The notes beneath the pieces are model-generated. The model had not been told where the DNA came from and searched no databases. It saw nothing but the letters and a program-made list of their open reading frames with translations. A stretch of DNA of 64,000 nt. Origin: Brachypodius melanocephalos. Lineage: Eukaryota; Chordata; Aves; Passeriformes; Pycnonotidae. Position numbers and translations under genes: made by a program. This document shows, in pieces, positions 1-12,200 of the stretch. Numbering within the stretch: the first letter of the stretch is position 1; every line of letters begins with the position of its first letter. Location of the stretch: contig VZSR01003803.1 of the NCBI GenBank assembly GCA_013398615.1, positions 13,133,187 to 13,197,186 of the forward strand. Reading direction: 5' to 3'.

Positions 1-1032
1 TTTCTATAGTGGGATTTTTTTGTATCCTATTCTGCCCAGGAATCCTACACAGGCATCAGCACTTGTCCAGTGGTCTCTTTCTTTTCTTCATTTCCACTAC
101 TTGCCTGTATGCATTTCTTCTTCCTTTAAGATATCATCCAGAAGCCCCTCCCTTCTCTTGTGGCATGTTATGTAGCTTCCTCTAGGCTCTTGGCTCTTTT
201 TAATCTGTTCCCTGCCCCAGATCCATTCACTTGCTTTGAGATTTCTGTGTCCGCTGTAAGGGTATCTTCCCTGATTGCTCCTTCTCTTTAGCCTGTTGTT
301 TTCACCTAAGATGTTCTGATGGTGGTTCAGGTTTCTTTCTGACTCTCTGCTTTCTGGCCCTTACTTCATTCCCCAATCTCCCCAGATCTCTTTCATTTAT
401 CTTTCTATGTTTCACTGTCTCCATTCTGCAGAAACATGAGATATAGGTAGATCTTGTCCTCTTTTCTCTGCTGTTCTGCTCTACATTCCATCTAATGTCA
501 GTCTGGGAGTAGGCACACACTTGTTCAAGCAGAGAATTACTGTTCTCCAAAGTGATTGTGTCAAGGTGTAAGTCTGAATTTTTATTAATGATCAGAATGA
601 GCCCAGGCTTCTCCATGACCACTAGTTCAGTTCAGTGCCTACAGGTGAGGTCAGCTTTGCCCGTGCTGTCAGCCCAGTATGCACGACATCTTGTGTGAGC
701 AGATGTCCTTCCTGGCTTTGCATTGTCCAAGCCTTGTTGGCCATGACATGCTTCCTGTTCATCTGCACTCTCTCTATTTATCCATTTTTCATTCTCATGT
801 ATTGGATGAAAGTCCAGGAATCAGTGCTTGTCTCTCCACTGTAAGCACCATCATTCAGTTGCCAGCTAACATCTGGCTTCTCTATTCTGGGAACAGATAC
901 GGGGTGTGTTTTCCCTCCTTCCTCTGGCTCTCTCTTTTTCACTGGTGTGTCAATGTTTTCTTGAAGAGAGACTTTCACTGTCTACAAAGACACCCCTCTC
1001 CCCTCCTTAAGTCTTTAAGGAACCTTCACCCC

Positions 1033-1252
1033 TAGAATCACAGAATCACTTAGGTTGGAAAAGACTTCAAAGGTCGAGTCCAGCCTTAGACTGAACACCA
1101 CTTTGTCAACTAAACCACAGCATTATGTGCCATGTCCTGTTGTTTCTTGAGTACTTCCAGGAATGGTGACTCCACCACTTCCTTGAGCAGCCTGTTCCAG
1201 TGCCTGACCACTCTTTCAGTGAAGACACCAACACTGCATGGCTGGAGGTCTT
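1033..1252 (-). mobile_element. CR1 retrotransposon 3' end, 5'-truncated
   Basis: Starting at 'agaatcacagaatcac' then 'ttaggttggaaaagac', this is the reverse complement of the CR1 3' terminus. It is followed by the usual CR1 3' text, including 'ccaggaatggtgactccacc' and 'cagcctgttccagtgcctga'. The element therefore lies on the minus strand, with its 3' end at the low coordinate. It is diverged and non-coding, and its upper boundary is approximate. Confidence 0.88.
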
Positions 1253-1796
1253 CCATGTCACTTACAGTGAGTTAATCTGTCTCTGCCTTTTTTTACGCAT
1301 ATAAAAGCCACTGTATTCCTAAGGCATTTTTGTTCAAACTCTTCTGGGTTTCATATGGCAGATTTCATTGATTTCAAATACCTAAAACCCTTGGAAGATG
1401 CTTTAGGAGAGCTCAGTCTTTGGGTTTTGGGGATTGTGTTTTTGTTGATGTGTTACAGGTTCTTTGGTGGGATTTTTTTTTCATTCAGTCACATTTCAGT
1501 TTATTTCTTTTTCTTACAGTCTCCTAAAACTGAGTCTAGTTCTCTTAAGTTTCTCCCAGCATGGTAGGCAGAATAATCAGCTTTTTTGTACCCTAGTTAA
1601 TGCAACTCAGCCATATTTCTGCTGCTTTAACATCCATTCTCTCCCCTCTATAGGCACTTCCCTTTGAATTCATCTTTGCAGTTCTTTTGCTGTTGTTGGC
1701 TTCTGCACATTTGCTAATTTACAGAGGCCATCAGACTTTGCAGATGATACTGATACTGGCAATCCCTCTCATATTACTGGGATATGAAGGTATGAC

Positions 1797-1864
1797 GCCC
1801 AGTCCTGTTCCCATGAAAGCTGGTGCCAAACCTCCCATAAAATGTTATGAGAACAGGACTGGGC
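1797..1864. repeat. 14-bp perfect inverted repeat with ~40-base spacer
   Basis: The arm gcccagtcctgttc at 1797-1810 is the exact reverse complement of gaacaggactgggc at 1851-1864. The pairing extends three more bases inward past one mismatch. A transcript could fold into an 18-pair stem. No element ends or gene context explain it. Confidence 0.75.
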
Positions 1865-4800
1865 CTCAGAATCTTCATTCCATTCTCTGTGATGGCAATT
1901 AAAATAACATTAAAATTAGAAACAGAATTAGCAGGTGCCAGACTCTTTTTGTTATCTTCAATCTTCTGTGTTTGGTAAGACATATTTCTGATAGTGATTG
2001 CATTCACAGAGCTGATATATACAAAATATGGATACTCCAGGCTTTTCACAGTGTGGAGCACATCTTAAGAAAAATGGAGGACTGCCCTTCAATGTACAGC
2101 CTGCCTTTCCATTTGTAACTGCAAAGCACTCCCATGGCAAAACCCATGCTGCATAGATGGTCAAACAGTATTTTGTCCTTTCACCTTTATTTGGTGTGAA
2201 GCATTTTGTCTTTCTCTAAAATGTTAATGACTGTCTGAAGTTGTTCCCTTTTTCAGCCCCACCCTGCACACTTCAGATAATACTATCCCTTGGGAAAATA
2301 CTGATAATCAAGCAGACTTCCTTCAGAAATGAAGTTGGATCTCTGCAAGTCTTTTCATCAAAACTTTGAATTGGTATGATTGCAGTGATATAATAATCAA
2401 TATAATGGTGTCAGTATGCTCTAATAAATACAAGCAATAAATACCCCAAAAGTTTTACAAGATTATTTATGCAAGTGGTTTTATCTCAAACTGAGAAATA
2501 AACACAAAATCAGATGTGTAGCCATTTTGATGCACTTCCATGCAGGGAAGAATTGCAGTGCATTGTGAGATGCTTGTCATGATGCAGTCATGAAAGGCAG
2601 GACTGGTTATGCACTGGGAGGTAGCTGAGGTCTCTTTTCCCCACATTTCAAAATCTGAAGAATTTTCTGTCTTCTGCTGTTTTAATCCTGTAGTTCTCCT
2701 TCCTCTCCATTTCAAATTACAGAGCTGTGGTGAAGGACAAGATGTTTCTCTGGATTGCCCTGATGGGAGTCAGGATCGCTGAGTGATCCATGTCTCCAGA
2801 GCTGTGAGGGCTCCCCTCGTGCTAAGTAGTGTCAACAACGATTTTAGCCAAGAACTTCCTTTTTTTGCCAAAGCATCCTTCTGGCTTTTCTTCCTAATGT
2901 CTTTGCTATATGATTTTTGTAAACACAAGACAACTTCTAAGATGCCAATCCATAGTTAACATTAGTACAGGGAGCTGAAAAGTCCATATCCTACACACAT
3001 AACCTTAGAGATACATGTTAACAAAAAGTCCTGTCCCTCCCATGCATGCTAAGAATACCATCAGCAAATATCACCAAAGTATGTTCAAGAGCTGAAAATT
3101 CTCCAGATAAATCATGTTGGTAATTATGTTCTGTGCCTCTGGGCAGGGGTGGTTGAAGAGCCCTAATTTGGAAAGTATTTGTTAGACTCTTCTGAAAGAA
3201 GGTCAACTTCCAAGAAGCAAGAGGGGCCTCACAAGGGGCATCTTGCAGAGGCCACATTTCAGAGGCTAGGTCAGGGGGTTCTGCACAGGTCATAGAAAAT
3301 TAATGAATGTAGATAACAGCAGAGTTTGGACAAAGCCAGTAAGAGACATGAATTTGGGAAAGAATATATAAATACAAAGCTATATAAATACACAAGTTGT
3401 CTATTTGCCTTACTGGCTCATTCAGGCAGAGTAAATAGATAACTAGTTCAGCTACTTCACTGTCACAGGATCCAGACTCACCATTGAAAAAATGGTCTTC
3501 CTCTAAGATTTGTCTTTTATTTTCTACTCCAACATTTTTTGCTAAAAAGCATTTACAATGTTTTCTGCAGCTGTGCAAAGAACAATGAACCATGTTCTGC
3601 AGGACAGAGGCTCTGTAAATTAACCCTTAAATGTGAGTTTGATAAGGGCCTATGGGATTCAGTCTTAGAAACACAAGTGTGTATGGGGACTTAATAAATG
3701 CAGTGCAAGAGTCAAAATGAATTAGCTGCCAAATTCTCAAAAGACTTGTCTCCTTCAAATGTTTTGCTCTCTTCTTCCATGATTGTTCAGAATCTGCATA
3801 ATTCCACAGTGTGACTGCTTTCATATATTCTTTATGCTTTTTTACACACTTCAGCTGTGGAAGGCCATTGGCAAAAAGGATGAATATGGTTAAGGTGTAT
3901 TTATGAGCCATTGACTTTGCCCCATCACTTGGTAACTGCAGCTGCATGTTCACTTTCAGAGGTACAATTAGTCATGAAAAAATGGCTTCAAATATTATTG
4001 GTTACATTGACATTTTCACTGTGTAAGTGATCATGTCTGAGAAATGCTGTCATTTACCTTCCTATTGGAAGTGTCACAACTAATGTCAATCTTCAGAGCT
4101 CCAGGTGTACCTTTTCCTTGATGCTTCTGGAGCTGTGAGGGTCTGACATGGATTTTTCCATAAATCCACAAAATCATTCACAGGGACCACTGAATAAGCA
4201 GGTAACCTACCTACATGTTTGCAGAAACAAGCCTTAATGAGTAAACAGCATCAATCTCAAGCCCATGTGATAGAAATACATAGTGTCAGTGCTGTCCTCC
4301 TGTGCCCAATATTCCTTAACATCTTTGGCCAGAGTGGAAAAATGTCTTCCTGCTGGTACAGAATGGAAACCTCAGCAGTAATTCACATTTTTCCTCATGA
4401 CTTAAAGGAAAATTTCTCCATTAATTTGCTGCTCACTCCCAAGTTGAAAAAGGAGTAGGCTCTCCCAGAGCTTCCCACATCTCCCAAGACAACTGGGCCA
4501 AGTATCCTATGTTGTCTCTCTCTTAGGGAATGCTAGGCTTCCAAAACATAGCAAGTGCTTTTCCCTTACTGGCTATGTAAAAGAACTAATTCACCTTGCC
4601 TTCCTCCTTACCTCCCTTGCACCTTAGCAATGAAATGAGAGAGCAGGTAAGAGCCTGCCTTGAAAGCATTATGTTTAACTGTGATGAGGTCCATGGAACT
4701 CCAGGGGGTCTCATGGCTCATACCCTCCCAAGTCCTCATTCTCTGCTCCCACACATCCTGCTGCTTCTCACTTGGGGTGTGTCACCGCTCTTTGCACCTT

Positions 4801-5464
4801 CTAGGCCAAGAGCAAGATTTTTTTCCCTGCTCTTACAAGCATTTTGATTATCTAAGCAGTTCAGCAAGCAGTGGCAAAATAATAATGAGTTTCCATGAGT
4901 TACTCCAAATGGATTGTGACTTTGATTTAATGATTTGCAACAATGGAGTGCAAGATTTTGCTATGTCAGCTACTGCATTAGAACAGGAGTCATTCCCAGC
5001 ATGTGCCCACAGTAGCATCTCAAATGCGAAATGCTTTAACCACTCCTCAAGCAAGCTGAGTCAACTGGACTCTGCAACATGAGCAGAAAGCTAGCAGCGT
5101 TTTCATGCTCAAGCACCATTGTCCCCAGCCCCAGCACTTGCCCAACTTTTGAAAGAATTAAGTTATAGAGACAGAGTGACTAACGGAAGTCTTGACAAAC
5201 TTCCTCTCTTCCTTTTAGGAGGGAATCACTAAGTTAGGCTGCCGGTCCCTGCAGAAAGAAAAAGGAGGAAGGGATCTTTGCAGCTTTCATCCCTCCTGTG
5301 ATAACTCTCAGTTCCCATCAACAGAAGCCACTGAGATAATCTTTCCTTAGTGCCAGGATCCCCAGATGAGTAGGTCAAGGTAGTCAAGCCAGTTTTGTCA
5401 GAGTAGTCCCAGTTCAAATCACAGCCTTTCTTTAATTTGGTCAGGTACAACTCATACTTCATGG

Positions 5465-5491
5465 CCTGTGTGAGATCCTACCTCACACAGG
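5465..5491. repeat. 10-bp perfect hairpin, 7-base loop
   Basis: The arm cctgtgtgag at 5465-5474 pairs perfectly with ctcacacagg at 5482-5491 around the loop atcctac. It is a compact stem-loop in otherwise unremarkable unique sequence. Confidence 0.75.
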
Positions 5492-6212
5492 AGTAAGAAA
5501 TATATCATTTGCCCCACAGGACATCATTGCACTAATCCCATGGGGTGTCCTCTATCCCCTGAAGCATGTGGGCTGCTGTGAGAGACGTGGTGCTGAGATC
5601 ACCCAGTGACTATTAGCACCCTTCTGGCCTGTCTGCTGAGCCCATTAGTATTACCTAAGGGTTTTCATTCAGCCAACACTGTTGACTTTCAGTGGCCAGT
5701 GAGTGCCTCTCAGCTAACTCCTGCTCAGCAGAATGGGATGGCCTCTGCTTAGCCAGCATTTCCCATCAGACACTGCAGTTAGGATTACACCAGGGGCAGT
5801 CTATCCCATTAAAAACCACAGTTTTGTGGGTTTTTCCTAGGCCGCAGTTGTTCCTAGGTGACCATGGGCTAACATGCCAACCTGCTCCCCCTGTCCAGGT
5901 GCCCACCCAGCCTTCTCTCTTCACCAGCGTGGCCAGGGAGATATCAGCTGAGTGGGCAGAGGTTGGGCAATGCAGGACAGTCACACCCTATGCTTTGCCT
6001 GGTTTGGCATGATGACGTTATTTTCTGGGGCAGCAGGAAGATCTGGGGAGCACCTGTGGTTCATGAGGGACGCAATCTCCAATTTTTTCTACTGCTTTGG
6101 ATGCATGTCTGTGTCGTAATCTGCAATGTGGGGATTACCAAACTGACTCAGGTCATGGGAAGCCTTATCCCATGACACTTAAGGGTCCCTACTGAGTCTG
6201 TGCTAGACAGGT

Positions 6213-6245
6213 TCACAGAACCTCTTTAGGTCACAGAACCTCTTT
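6213..6245. repeat. Short direct repeat, 15-bp unit, 18-bp period
   Basis: The 15-mer tcacagaacctcttt occurs at 6213-6227 and again at 6231-6245, separated by three bases. It looks like a local slippage-type duplication. Confidence 0.7.
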
Positions 6246-9200
6246 CTTCACTATGCAGCAAACCAGTTTTTCTCCTAAGGAAGGACTCTTTCCATATATC
6301 CCAACCTTCTGCCAAGCGATGAATGGACTCCTGCTTACCTTGTCCTGACAGTCATCTCCTTTGTTGTGTGCACTGGCTAACATCTCTGAAATTCTCATGC
6401 TCAGCAGTTTGGATGTTTTGGATTGTTTTTCTGGATGAGATAACACATCCTGGCTATGATCTCTTATGGCTGCAAACCTCCAGCCATGGGTGTCCTCCCA
6501 CTGTGGGATCTTCCAGTCTTGCTATGTGGAGTGAAGAAGGGAGGTCACCCTTTGGAAACTGCCTTCTATTCTTCCTTCCCTCACCACACAGAGCAAAATT
6601 GTTGTCCTTCCACCATGGTCAAGATGTCCTGTGACTGCAGGGGAGGAAGGATATGCCTTTTAGCCATGAAACCAGATTTGCTTTGGTTGTAGATTATTCT
6701 CCACCTAGTGAAAACAGCCAGAAAATTTGTTTTGGACTATGGAGTTCAGCTTCTCTGTACAAGATTTTCAACCACTCATCTTGGCTGGGATTGGAGAGAT
6801 AGGAGAGAGGAGAGAGAGCATCAACTGAATGGAATCGCCAAAGTGCTCCTGACATAAAACATGAGAAAAAAATCCATATGAAGGCCAAGTGAAAGGCAGA
6901 CACAAAGATATGTTATACTGTGCTCTGGTTATCTATCCTGGTGGTCTTCTGCCAGCAGGATAGGAAGACTAGAAAAAAGGGACAGGCAGGTATGAAATTG
7001 CATTGGTAACCATCAACAGCGTAACTAAAATGGACACTTAATAATGTGTAGAAGAGCTGACTCAGATTTTGATGCTATCTTTTAATTTAGGATCGATGCC
7101 TGTGTAGATTACATGGCACATTTGCAGGAGGAGTTCTCATAGATTATAGATGTTAATAGAGCAGGATAATTATTTCTATTTCGTGCCAAGCCAAAAGCCA
7201 CGTTATGGAAAGGTTTTAAATGCAAGCTTAACAAAATTATTGAAATGCAGAAATGAGAACAGGAAGGTTTATCGGTGTGTAAAGGATGATTCACATCTAA
7301 CTCAGACTGCTTCCTTTTTTATGTGAGTTGCCTTAAAATTAACAAAGAAAATCCTCTAACAATAGTTTTCAACCTGGGCAGCTGAAGGCTTCAGCTGTTG
7401 AAAAACCAGTGGTCTCCTGCATAGAAAGAATATGTAAATAGTCCCCTGGGACTGGGAATTTTGGAGGGCAAGATCTGCTGACACTTAGACACATCCCTGT
7501 TCTGGTGTTTCCTCAGTCTCTCTATCAAGATGGGGCTGCTGAAAGCAAGCTGTTTTCTGGGCTGTTCCCCTGTGCCGCAGGGCTGATGCATTGCCCTGAG
7601 GTGCTCAGGATATGAGGGGGAAGCAGGGTGCCTATGAAGCCTTTTAACTCTTCACAAGCATAAACATTTCTGTTTAACTTCCAGAATCCCTCTTCCCTTA
7701 GGGGAAACTGCTGCATGTTTCTCTTTTTCCAGTGGATGTGAGAGCAGGCCTGTTATTACTGGCGCTCCCTTCCCATGGATGCATTTTTCTTGGTTTAAGA
7801 GACTCTGAATTTTTAAAAGGGAAACATGAGACTTTTTTGTTAAAGCCTTCTGTATTTTATGTGAGCATAGGAGTTTTCTGCATACATTTTATATCATCAG
7901 GGCCTTGAACATGAGGGATTTCTTTACTCAGTACTTCATATAAAACTCTGCTCTTTCTTCAGCCATGAAATAACCTCACCAATGAGAAAATAAAAGTCAT
8001 TGCCTATCTATAAAACTAATAATAAATTTTCTAAACCAGAGTACAAGGCAGAGGTAAATAGCTGCTCCTTCCCTGGTTTTATGAGAGATGAGTCTTGCAC
8101 ATAAAATCAACATCCCAACTGTAAGCAGGAAGGAGAGCTGCAAGGCACAGACATCCAGAGGATTCGGGGTTGTCAGGTGCTTCTGTGATGTTTCCCAGTG
8201 TGGCCCATACCATATCAGGACCATCCTCACCCAGCAGCCCAAGACCTGGCTGCTGCCACCTCTTGAGAGTCTCACCTCCAGGACAGACTCTGCCTTCTTC
8301 TGGGGTGCAGAGCCATGGCTGACACAGGCAGTTGCTGGGTCAGCAAAAGGACAGAAATTTGTGCCTCCAAAACCTGTGCTATGGACCGTGCCACAAGCTA
8401 CGCAGGAGCAGAAAATATTTTCTCATCTTGATGGTTTGCTACCTAGAGTCTTGCTCTGTCAAATAGTGCCAAGACCTACCTTTCCACTTCTGCTATTCCC
8501 TCAAGAAGCCTATTTTACTTTCTTCTATTGAAAAAAACCCAATCCCTCCTGAAAACAGCCTTACTGAAGTAACTAAAGCCCAAGCTCTGAAAAGTCAGAG
8601 TTTTCCCCCATTTTTGAGGGCATTCAGGTCCTCCCCATGCTAAGCACTGGGGCTCTGAGTCCATCTCATCATTTGTTTCACTTGCCTCCATGGCTTTGTT
8701 GTGACACAGATCACCTCCGATGTGTCAACCCCCTTGGGAATGCAGGGGTCTTCCAAACCCTTTTGGGAAATCACATATCCATTTGTCTTCCTTGCTCAGA
8801 TTCCCAGCCTAACCCCAGAGAACAAGTGTTCCCTGGGACTTTTCCTTGGGGGAGCCTGTGGCATGAGGCAGGAAGGAGTTTTGAGAAAGAAAACTTTACA
8901 TGAGCTACTTACATGTGACCTTGATCTTTCCTTTTTCCCCCTTCCAAAGTCAGGGTGGTATTTTAACCTTGGCGTTGGCTGGCTGGGGGCTGGTGATGCC
9001 ACTCAATTTATACCTCCAAGCTTCCAGACTGCTGTGGAGCACTCCAAGTTCTCATCCACAGCTCTTGTCCTGCAGGTCACAATCTCCCAAGGTAAAACCT
9101 TGGCACAGAGCACCTTGATCCCTTTGGGCCTGGTGGAAAGTTTGCACTAATTGAAAGAATAATGGCACACACCAGATATATGCAGAGTGAGGAGGGAGCA

Positions 9201-12200
9201 AAGAACTTAGAAAGAAAACAATTCCTAACAAGTACAGGATACTAATTTTAAGTAGTAATTCACACAATTACTTAGTGCTTAAGGGCAAAATTCATGCCGC
9301 CCAAGCTACTTTCCTAAGTTTGCAATGCATGGCATTTGCAACAGAGTAAATAGGTACATTTTAACACTTTTCATGTCCACAAACATGTGTCTGTAACCCA
9401 TACCCACATCAGATATTCACAAGGCAACAGCATGATATGGGAATACGTTTTGGTGCTGTAAAGAAGATCCCAGAGGAGACCCATTCCTGCTCTCCCTCCC
9501 TGAGGGGTCCAGGCTGCCATTACAACCACACTGAGCAAGAAGCAGGAGATGTCCATTAACCCCTTAATTAAGTGCTGAGATGGCAGTCACAAGTCAGGGT
9601 GTGTCCAGAAGAGCCACATGAACAACTGCAAAGAGCAGGAATCCCATTTGAACCCCACAGGGCTGTGGACAGCACCTATGGTAACAGCACTGTGTTTAAA
9701 TGCAGCTTTCCGTTTCTGTAACTTAAAGAAACGTGCTGATTAACCAGCTAAATCTGCCATCAGGAGGCAGAAATTTCTGTTTAGGAGCATGGAGGAGGCA
9801 ACCTGAGTGCCCTAACATCAGCCAGCTGTCAGGACAGGACAAGGAGACAAGCTTAAGGGCACCTTTGCCACAAGACTGCACTGGTTTTACCACAATTCCT
9901 TTTCTTTGTTTCCCAGTTCCAAGCAAAATGTGATTATAAATTCTGCTGCTGTCTGTCCTGCTAGAGCTGTGTGCTGCTGGAGACCACAGTGGGGTTTGTC
10001 CCGACTGATTTCCTTGCCAATGCTCACGTGCAGAGATGGCAATAGATGATGATGATCTACGAAGCTGTTGTTTTTAGCATCTTCTCCATAGCCTCCCACC
10101 AGGACACCAGGGGGACAAATGATGCTGCCAGCCATCCCCAAAGAGTTTGGTAGAAGAACACAAGGTCATTGAGCTGCTCTGCCCAGTCATGGCCACAGGA
10201 ATTGCCAAGGTTGTTCTCTCATACAAGGACTGAAGGGTCCCAAGACAGGGTTGTTCCTTGGGCCGATGGGTTGCTTTGGCAGGTGAATGGTACTTTGGTT
10301 GGTCATCTCCACACAGGTGCTCCAACACCTCAGCTCAGCAACCTGTACCCAGATCTCAGCCATCCCCTGTTGATCATAGCCAAGACAGCATCTCATAAGA
10401 GGAAACTCTGGGGAAAAAATTAATGAATGTACAGAAGAACAGTAGAAATGTTCTTTCTTCCCCATTTTCCCATCTAAATTTCATTTTGGTAAATATTTCT
10501 CCCTGTTGCTCAGATAACAATATCTGATTGTAGAGATTTGAAGCGTAACTGATGATGAAAGATGACCTGAGGGATATCGGAGTGCACACACCACAGGGGT
10601 GTGGACATAAATCCCTGAAATATGCTGGCAGTATGACCAGAGTCGTTCTACCTGTAGGTTAAGTCAAGATAAGAACTTGCCTGATGGTTGCACACACAGG
10701 ATTAGACAAAACCAATCCTTCATGCTTGTTAAAAATCCACCAGGACTGCTGGCTTGAGATGGGGCTGAGCCTGCAGGTTATGGGTGAAGGGGAGTCTGAG
10801 CCTCACGTGTCTTTTGACACAAAATTTGATGGTGACCCTCTATCCCGATTGTGCACTCCCAGCTGGGAGAGTGGGAACGGAGGGTTAGCCCTACCAGCCA
10901 GGACCAAGGGTTTTGCCCCAGGTGGGCTTTTCAGCTCAGGCACTGTTGCAGCAGGTCCTCCTGCACCTGGCTAATGGGCACCTCTGCCTCTTCATGGCAG
11001 GCTTCAGTGTCACCCACAGCAGAAGGTCGCTGCTGGACGCTGGTGGCAGTGGGGATGGAGGCTGCCCCAGGCAGCAGCCAGCCCTCTGTGGGTTACATTG
11101 GATCATGTCTGCTCTGGGCACAGGCAGTGAGGCATGCAGTGAGTGGATGACTAATAGGCCCCACACTGGCCTATTTAGAGCCGGGGTGGCTTTGCTGCCT
11201 GCTGCTCTGGTGGGTCCCCACAGCATTGATGGGCAGGGGAGAAGGAGGACCTCTTCCTGGAGAGGAGGGCAAGGAGGAAAAAGCCTCCCCTCACTCAAAG
11301 ATGCTGAGCAGGGTTTGCCTGTTCATACGTGAGGAGGTCTAAATTTCACGAGAAAGGGATAATCAGAAAATACGGCTGCAGCATGCAATCCAGCACTTCT
11401 TGCACTTCTTCCTCAGCACCTTCATACAGAACCTGCTTAAAAATTATTTACAAATACCAAGCAAAGTTGAAGGCACAGCCATGCAATGCTCATCATGGGT
11501 TTGCAGGATTTTATGGGTGTTGACTGATGCTTTGAAAAGTCAGGGCTTCTTGTGTCACCTGGAGAGTGCGAAGATCCCTGCAAACAGCACAGGCAAGCAG
11601 AAGATGTCAAATCAAAACCGGCTCCCACAGTCCATTATTAATCTTGCAGATTGTGCATAGTGGGGATAAAAAGCCATCTTAAAGTAGTCAAATGCTCTAA
11701 TATACAGAACTAATTAAAAAACCCCTCCCAAACTATTAACAACAAACAGAAATTGTTCTTGACAATGAAAGCTTGCCCCAGATCTCTGTCTTTCAGATGC
11801 TGGCAATACTGGAGCAGTGCCAGGTGTGTGCATCCACTTTCCCATCACATGGCTCCTCCAGCCTAGCCAAAGCAGGGTCTGTCCTGCCCTGCCATAGCTG
11901 GAGTGTTGACAGGCCCTGATGGAGAGCACCTCTCCATCAATATCTTGTGAATTTGAGAGGCTCAGGTGTCAAAGTGAACTCCCAATGGGAAGCTATGGCC
12001 ATAGACTTGTCCTTTCTAACAGTTGAAAGGTATTTAATGTTTAACCCCTCAGTTCACCTCTCCCTTCGGGTCTATACCTCTGGCATTAATACAGCTGTTA
12101 CTCAAGTGTTTAAATTTTCCTTGCTATCAATCAGCTCAGGAACTGTAAACACATTGTGGATCCATATTATCTCACTCTCCATCAGGTGTTAAGATGTCAT

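Noticed and set aside
8088..9150. Overlapping open frames of 147 and 149 codons on the plus strand
   Set aside because: No recognisable domain, no splice-linked neighbours, and comparable frames overlap on the other strand. Lengths near 140-150 codons occur by chance in 64 kb scanned in six frames.
10851..11332. Overlapping plus- and minus-strand frames (139 and 120 codons) in a G+C-richer patch
   Set aside because: Raised G+C depletes stop codons in all frames. The translations are Pro/Ser/Gly-rich with no family resemblance.
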